DNA of 64,000 nt from Watersipora subatra (Eukaryota; Bryozoa; Gymnolaemata; Cheilostomatida; Watersiporidae), in contig NC_088711.1 of NCBI RefSeq assembly GCF_963576615.1, positions 59,004,248-59,068,247 of the forward strand. Reading direction: 5' to 3'. A program made the translations under genes and the position numbers. This document shows, piece by piece, positions 59,201-64,000 of this stretch. The notes under the pieces are model-generated. The model was not told the DNA's origin. It made no database searches and saw nothing but the letters and a program-made list of their open reading frames with translations. How positions within the stretch are numbered: the first letter of the stretch is position 1; each line of letters begins with the position of its first letter.

Positions 59201-62056
59201 GGAACAGTATTAGCGCAAGTAGTAGTAACAGCAGTATCAGTAGTAGTAGTGATGGTAGTAGTAGTAATAGTACTGGTGGTAGTAGTAGGGGTAGTAACAG
59301 TAGTAGTATCAGTAGTGGTAACAGTAGTGGTAACAGTAGTAGTAGTATCGGTAGTAGAAGTAATGTTAGGAGTAGTAGTAGTTGTAGGAGTAGTAGTGGT
59401 AGGAGTAGTGGTAGTACAAGTAGTAACAGTATTATCAGTAGTTGTATTGGTAGTAGTATTGTTAGTAGTAGTAGTAGTGATAGTATTATGGCTAGTAGAA
59501 GTAGTACTATTAGTAGTAGTAGTAATAATAGTAGTAGTGGTGGTCCTTTGTTTACATCTCAGCTGAAAGTTATTTGATTTTATGCGCGCTGTATCCTAAT
59601 CAGTATGTATAATCAGTGTATAATCGTGTGCAAAACATGTACCTAATCTTTGTTAGCTGTCAATTTCTTGTTGGCTCAACTTTCAGGCTGACCCTGTCTC
59701 TTGGTTACGATACTAGCGAGTTTGGTTAGCTGTAACTAACTAAATATAGAACTGACAGGCATACGACCTTTTTAACAAAAAACAACTATTTTTCTAACAT
59801 GTTGATGTTGAGTTTTTAAGTTTGTTATCAACTTAATATTTAGACGAAAAAAGTGAATGTCTCACTTCGATATATTCTTACTCGGTATTCATCCCGATGT
59901 CACAAGCGCACGGTCATGGATTTAGATGAATTTAGTTCCACACGTGACCATAGATTTTGAATAAATAACATCTTAGAATTGGCTATGTATGAGCTACAAT
60001 GTGAAGAAACAGAGATAGCTTATGTAGGCATCATTGGCATTCTTGCTTAGATTAATCTTCAGTTTGTGTGCCGTATCTAAAAGTGGTCTCAGTAACACAT
60101 ATTAATTATACAAACTAAACTAAGAAGAAAGGTCTGGGTTGCTTTAGCAATGAAGTTATCCACTTAAAAAAGATCAATCTTGTGACAACTCCGCTCATTC
60201 TGTTGACTTTTTATGCGAATCAGTGACCTTGTTTTCACCTTATACTGATGATTACTCTATGGCTATACTGAGTGTGGTTACTGTGGTATCTAGCTCTCCT
60301 GTGGAGAATCAGTGGTTTAAATCCCTCTGGCTCCTAATCAACACCCGGTTGAGTGTCTCTTAGGTCATTAAAACTCACAAACCCCTGACCAAGTTCAGGC
60401 GACTCGAGCAGAGCAAATCAAGCTCTTGTCATACATGTAGATGGATTGCACCTACAGTGAGCAGGTCAAGACTACACATTCAAACCTCTGCTTGTTATTG
60501 CCCTGACATATGAATTTTTCAACATGTGAAACTCAAGCAAATTTTTTACTTTACTACTTAAGTAATTTCCAGCATCCTATTTTCTAGAGGTTCTCGAAAG
60601 ATCGTAAACAAAAATAAGTGGCCAAAAGTGAAAATTGAAAACAAAGCAAAAATGTTTACATAAGTATAAAAAGTATATAAGCTAAATTAGTGTGAACTTT
60701 ACATATTTTTAAGTCAAGTTACAATAAGTTGCACTACATATCCCTAAACACCTACTTGATGCCTCTTCATCTTGTTGAACATACTGAACCCGACCAGATT
60801 CATAAGCAGGGGTAGTGCTTTCACCCAACTGTTCTGTATTGAACAATAAAAGATGACTTCTTTACATTCAAACAGATATGCTTTTCTCTGGAGTTTGAAA
60901 TGAACTGTGCATTAATACCACTGTGTTCAAAGAACAAAACCAATACAATGCATAAACTACAACAATTTACATATCTTCTCATAAAGACATGAGCTTGCAA
61001 ATCAGTGAGACTTCTGTCACTTATGAGAGACTTCTACCGAGCTATTGAGACTGAGTTGCCCCCCCTACAGTTTGATCAAACCCAGGCTAAAAATTGCTGT
61101 TATAAATATAGCGACAATAAAAAGAGCTGTTATTTTTGATAAATAGCTTATTATGGTTTATTATCTCTCTAGAATGCATTTGTTTGATGGTCATGTGATC
61201 GTTTGATGGTCATGTGATCGTTTGATGGTCATGTGATCATTTGATGGTCATGTGATCGTTTGATGGTCATGTGATTGTTTGCAGTATTTTTAAAGAAGCA
61301 ATTATAAGATTTGGGCCGAGGAATGAACTAAATGCATTACTATGTATTCTTGTGGCACAATTTGATCCAACATAAAACAGTTTTGATATGCAAAGCAAGT
61401 CACTGAATAAATTACCTTATGTAGATATTTGCTGACAGTTAGTGCAGGTGCTTCGTAAAAAAATTCTTTGGCTGGTTTATTAGCTGTTTTTCCTTTGTAT
61501 GAGGGTCTGATGTCGGTCTAATCCTGTTGTGCCCAGCCTCTAGTTAGGCTTGGAGTTTTAGTTAGTCATAGCTTACAGCTTACATTCATTAGATGCACAC
61601 AAAAATGCTACTCAGGTGGCTCTATAAGGCATGCTCCATTAGGCAACATAAAGCATTTTTAGGTGGTGAAAATCTATTCTTCCAACTTAACCTTGATTCG
61701 CAGTTTAACTCTGTAAAGATGCTTATTAAAAAACAATTTTTAACATATATTTTGCGGTAATAATTATTCTTCAACTCTCTTAAATTTACCATATTTTACA
61801 TCACTATCAAGTATAAACCATTATTGCTGACCAGTATATTCGATTCAACATGAATTTGAAAGTATGGTGACTTGGTTTTGAGATAATATTTTAATGTTTG
61901 TTATGAATTGCATGAGATGACAACATGTTTTTCTAGTTTTCAAATTTTTCTAGTGACTTCTCTCTGCCGATCTTCAACGCTGTCATAAAAGCTACTGATG
62001 TTGTTGTTAACTCACTTATTTCCCTGGCGAGCCGTCCAAGGAGAGACAATCCCTGA
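50221..62056 (+). CDS. EI24: EI24 (PIG8/EPG-4) autophagy-associated ER membrane protein, 9 coding exons, 324 aa
   Basis: Exons: 50221-50426, 52594-52651, 53120-53189, 54179-54300, 54505-54621, 56555-56666, 57930-58041, 58836-58910, 61954-62056. The sum is 975 nt with all phases consistent; human EI24 has 340 residues. The N-terminus MADVLRSFLGYLLQGLRD and the basic region RQRREMEG parallel EI24. The signature follows: CCLANGG, SIVNTFWVYPLWL, NVIWFQDVADAAW, LYAFEYRWIVEG, ECQWPYFFGFGLPVG, GCLFAVVFPLLIVSAHEA. About six hydrophobic segments agree with an ER multi-pass protein. In animals EI24 acts late in autophagy (EPG-4 in worms) and is p53-induced in mammals. ATG 50221 is chosen by homology; the frame opens at 50149, and a cag acceptor at 50212 suggests a preceding UTR exon. 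Exon 9 uses the second of two nearby acceptors (61953); the first (61936) leads to an early stop. The C-terminus is shorter than in vertebrates. Confidence 0.95.
50662..51449 (-). mobile_element. Solo LTR of an LTR retrotransposon, 788 bp
   Basis: On the minus strand it begins TGTGGAGGACGGGACTATTC and ends GGGGCCAGACCTTTACA, giving TGT...ACA ends. ATAT at 50658-50661 and 51450-51453 is a 4-bp target duplication. A TATA box TATAAAAGG sits at 51169-51161, with room for transcription towards lower coordinates. Two copies of AGGCCTGTGA(G/A)GCAGGCCC lie upstream of the TATA box. The part nearer 50700-51000 is clearly more GC-rich than the host. No internal retrotransposon sequence or second LTR is present. 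It lies in EI24 intron 1, opposite to the gene. Confidence 0.82.
51161..51169 (-). promoter_or_regulatory. TATA box of the solo LTR
   Basis: TATAAAAGG on the minus strand, about 280 bases into the LTR, where a U3 promoter is expected. Confidence 0.6.
51516..51719 (-). pseudogene. FLYWCH zinc-finger domain fragment, 67 codons
   Basis: One open frame with the FLYWCH pattern: FVHSGYIYVFYR, then FWRC, SCKG and QHSHR, giving the Cys-Cys-His-His zinc set (WRC, SCK, HSH) at normal spacing. FLYWCH modules occur in Mutator-like transposon proteins and in host DNA-binding proteins. The frame starts at ATG 51719 and stops at 51516 with no further domain. It lies in EI24 intron 1 on the opposite strand, 66 bases upstream of the solo LTR. 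It is most likely a transposon-derived piece, or one exon of a nested gene. Confidence 0.65.
51787..51960. repeat. 30-bp minisatellite, about 6 copies
   Basis: The unit is CCAAAAGGTCCTGCACCAGA plus AATCGTCACG, with 10-20% divergence between copies. The period is a multiple of three, so a minus-strand frame (51779-51967) stays open with W/F-rich decapeptides; no protein is indicated. Confidence 0.9.
52120..52275 (-). repeat. tRNA-derived SINE candidate
   Basis: On the minus strand a tRNA-like head ends in GGTTTAAATCCCAT (B box), preceded by TGGGGCAGGTTG (A-box-like) and followed by a body containing CCACAACCGTGGCTTTGGAT. Similar B boxes occur at 60313-60324. Confidence 0.45.
53237..53774. repeat. 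61-bp minisatellite, about 9 copies
   Basis: GTGCTAGCAGG starts recur at 53298, 53359, 53420, 53481, 53542, 53602, 53663 and 53724, so the period is 61 (once 60). Units share ACTACTAAAG and TTGTATTGGTGAATAGTG. It lies in EI24 intron 3. Confidence 0.95.
54622..56554. other. EI24 intron 5
   Basis: Carries R3 copy 2 (54857-55200). The remaining 1.3 kb is AT-rich with no recognisable element. Confidence 0.6.
54857..55200 (+). repeat. Dispersed repeat R3, copy 2
   Basis: Partner of 47672-48024, about 7.2 kb away. The match ends at TTTGAAGCTTC in both. It lacks about 10 bp present in copy 1 near 47810. Confidence 0.9.
57338..57630 (+). repeat. Dispersed repeat R4, copy 1, about 293 bp
   Basis: Nearly identical (about 95%) to 60697-60991, same orientation. 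Landmarks are ACAATAAGTTGCACTACATA, AGCAGGGGTAGTGCTTTCAC and CATAAAGACATG at the right edge. It lies in EI24 intron 6; no coding recognised. Confidence 0.9.
57726..57934 (+). repeat. 43-bp tandem repeat that includes the EI24 exon 7 splice acceptor
   Basis: CTGAATATTACTTG recurs at 57738, 57778, 57821, 57864 and 57907. Each of the last four units contains TTGTAG followed by GTGTRCYAT, the same as the real acceptor (AG at 57928-57929) and the first exon bases. AG copies end at 57800, 57843 and 57886, exactly 43 bp apart. Confidence 0.93.
58950..59543. repeat. Imperfect AGT/GTA trinucleotide tract, about 590 bp
   Basis: Runs of AGT broken by AAC, GGT, GAT and ATT steps. All frames on one strand stay open, giving poly-Val or poly-Leu frames that are not genes. 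It lies in EI24 intron 8. Confidence 0.97.
60275..60500 (+). repeat. Possible tRNA-derived SINE
   Basis: TGTGGTATCTAGCTC followed about 40 bases later by GGTTTAAATCCC suggests A and B boxes. The body continues with CAAACCCCTGACCAAG. Support is weak without a second copy. Confidence 0.3.
60697..60991 (+). repeat. Dispersed repeat R4, copy 2
   Basis: Partner of 57338-57630, 3.36 kb downstream in EI24 intron 8. Both share the left edge near ACATATNTNTAAGT and end at AAAGACATG. The close identity suggests recent amplification or local duplication. Confidence 0.9.
61187..61281. repeat. 19-bp tandem repeat, 5 copies
   Basis: The unit GTTTGATGGTCATGTGATC is nearly perfect, with one CATTTG and one GATTG variant. 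It lies in EI24 intron 8. Confidence 0.93.
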
Positions 62057-64000
62057 CAATCAACCTTCCTGTCATATCATATCTCTTATTAGATTTGTGC
62101 ACTCTAGAGTATTGTTAATTGGAAATGTGGTAAGAATATACCACATTCTTATTGTGAGCTTATTGCATGAGAATAGGATTCCATTGTTTGCTAAAAACTA
62201 TTTATATTATGAGCTCATATAGCCTCAGCATCTATCTGTGTGTTTGTGCGGGTTTGTAAGTTGCTCCTACCAATGTGCATTAGTCAATTAATTGGTGCTA
62301 GGAACCATGTTATAAGTATTTGTGTCACAGTATTCCTTTACTACTGTTGAATTTTAAGAATATATTTGTTACACAAGCTGTGTGTCTGTTGTTGCCAGGG
62401 ATTCCTTTTATTGTCAGTCCTACAGCTCGCAGTCGTGTTTAAGGATCAACATACACAATTTTAGCAGATTCTACTTGAAAGTATTAATATTTTATCATCT
62501 ATATATTTATATTTTATTATTTTAGTATTGGTGTTTTTTATCACCTGAGATTACTTTGATGCTTGAGGTGATCTGACTGCCAGGATGTTTCAAGTTGACA
62601 AAAGTTTATCACGATTAAAACGCTCAGAAAAAAATGCGTGCAAAATATCATTATTGTTATCATTGCGATAGTGGATATTGACTATTGCGTTCAAGTTGCA
62701 GGTTAAACCGTTTGTATTCGGTCGTTCCTTTTACAACTATGCATGTAATAATTGCATTTTCACTTGATCTGGGTGTTGCAACTATGACTAAATTTTATCA
62801 ATTTTAATCCTGAAACATCCTGGCAGTCAGATCTCCTCAAACATCAAAACAATCGCATATGATAGAAAAATACCAATGCTTTATGATAAAATCTACTAAA
62901 ATTTTGGGTAAGTTCATCTTTAAGAGGTCAGTTCTCAGGAACCAGAATTCAATAGCTTTGAAACCAAATATGTCTGGTAACCTGATAAAAAGCATGGAGC
63001 ATGAACATATGAAGTTGGGATGAAATTGGCCAAACTGTAAATCATTGTTTATGCAGACTAACAGACAGACACAAAAACACATGCAGTAGTGTGCATCACT
63101 AACAACACTACTGGCACACATGCACAGACATGCAGACAAAATGGGATTTGTTAATATATATTGTGATAAAATATTTTTTACCAATTGTGATAGTCATATG
63201 AAAATAAATTTAATTCCAGCATTTACACACCCATTTGTTACCAACTAACATAATGTAACATCTAGATGTACTATACATCCTGAACAGCATAGGGGACCAT
63301 AATTAAGTTCTATCGTACAGTTTAAAAATGGACCCTGAAGTTGTAAAAGTAATTATGATATGATTTGCTTGAGATAGCTGTTAAACATGTATTTGGTTAA
63401 ACTGTTTGTTTAGCGCAGGACCCTGAACTATTAGCAAGGTGAAGCCATTCAACCAGCTTACCAATTCGCTGCCTTGCATCTGAAGCCATCAAAAGTACCC
63501 CTGCAATTGTCTACCTAAAATTCACTATGAGCTACGTAACAGTGTATCAAAGTCTGTGTCTGCTGTGTTCTCACTGTAATGTGCTTTATTCCAGTACTGA
63601 GTTTACAATGAATTGGTAAAAGACATCCCAAGTATATATATGTATAGAAAGCTGTTATAGCAAAAGTATTATCCTTGAATTATACAATAAGCAAGTAAAC
63701 TTATTATATACTTATTCCATAAACAACCAGCTATGTATAATACTATAATGACATAGTAAATTTTATTCACAATGTAAAGCATTGATTGTCCATTCTAATG
63801 TCCTAACAGTGTCAGTTGTCAGGTAAACGTGTATCGGACAAAGTCAAGAAAAAACTGCCACATGAGATTGTTGGTCAACCACCATTTCTAATTCAGTCGC
63901 AATGTGATGCATTTTTATACATAATGAGTATTCGACCCCACAATATCTTAAGTAACACCAGATACCATGAATTTGTCTTTGTTAATTTTTTGTAGCTATA
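62057..64000. other. Downstream of EI24, no confirmed gene
   Basis: Includes the EI24 3' UTR; no AATAAA lies within the first kilobase, the first being near 63203. It contains an inverted pair of R1 pieces (62555-62930). No other gene is supported; two exon-like scraps (minus 63489-63462 and plus 63808-63990) are noted as rejected. Confidence 0.5.
62555..62930. repeat. Inverted pair of R1 fragments
   Basis: GATGCTTGAGGTGATCTGAC at 62559 and its reverse form GTCAGATCTCCTCAAACATC at 62827 face each other across about 200 bp. Only the right piece continues into the R1 tail (TAAAATCTACTAAAATTTTG, GTAAGTTCATC). The pair could fold as a large hairpin. Confidence 0.8.

Noticed and set aside
58789..59566. 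Poly-Leu and poly-Val frames
   Set aside because: Translation of the AGT tract. The only true coding here is EI24 exon 8 (58836-58910) on the opposite strand to the poly-Leu frame.
61937..61953. Alternative EI24 exon 9 acceptor at 61936
   Set aside because: Using it adds 17 nt and leads to a stop after about 17 codons; the acceptor at 61953 keeps the FSLPIF reading that aligns with EI24.
63462..63489. Minus-strand start-exon-like scrap (ATG, nine codons, then GTAAGC)
   Set aside because: A start codon and donor-like site alone are expected by chance; no second exon or homology could be found.
63808..63990. Open plus-strand stretch after a tcctaacag acceptor-like site
   Set aside because: About 60 codons without recognisable motif and no clear donor; it could be an exon of a gene beyond the window but is unsupported.

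Overview
The window is AT-rich nuclear DNA from an invertebrate animal. It holds three intact, intron-rich protein genes set in repeat-laden sequence. Every exon join given here was derived by reading GT/AG borders and checking that codon phases match. The animal assignment rests on gene content: a 13-exon nose-resistant-to-fluoxetine (NRF-6) type acyltransferase, a family common in nematodes, insects and molluscs but not known in vertebrates, next to pan-eukaryotic PRPF18 and the animal autophagy/ER gene EI24. Helitrons, hAT and pogo-like miniature elements, tRNA-derived SINEs and a FLYWCH fragment would fit a lophotrochozoan such as a mollusc or bryozoan, but I cannot fix the phylum.

Layout. 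1-4494: gene-free upstream DNA with a 34-bp minisatellite (1021-2243). 4495-28572 (+): NRF-6-like gene, 13 coding exons, 729 residues. Its introns carry a long-TIR element, a 2.4-kb Helitron, two direct copies of a dispersed repeat (called R1 here) either side of exon 6, a 16-bp array and a 91-copy 36-bp satellite. 28573-31530: space between two convergent genes. 31531-40493 (-): PRPF18, 8 coding exons, 358 residues, all introns phase 0, with a pogo-like miniature element against one 5' splice site. 40494-50220: divergent intergenic space with a pogo/Tigger-type element, a retrotransposon gag remnant split by a hAT miniature element, a dispersed repeat, a 13-bp array and a SINE. 50221-62056 (+): EI24, 9 coding exons, 324 residues, with a solo LTR, a FLYWCH fragment, SINEs and several minisatellites in its introns. 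62057-64000: no confirmed gene.

The genes do not form a pathway. NRF-6-like is a multi-pass membrane acyltransferase, PRPF18 a second-step splicing factor and EI24 an ER membrane protein in autophagy. I found no new multi-gene system. The most interesting structure lies in the repeats and how they touch genes: a reconstructed Helitron insertion with an apparently bypassed internal 3' terminator; a 36-bp satellite that seems to have grown from the edge of an R1 copy and varies at only one base; a transposon that supplies part of a PRPF18 splice donor; and three tandem decoy copies of an EI24 splice acceptor.
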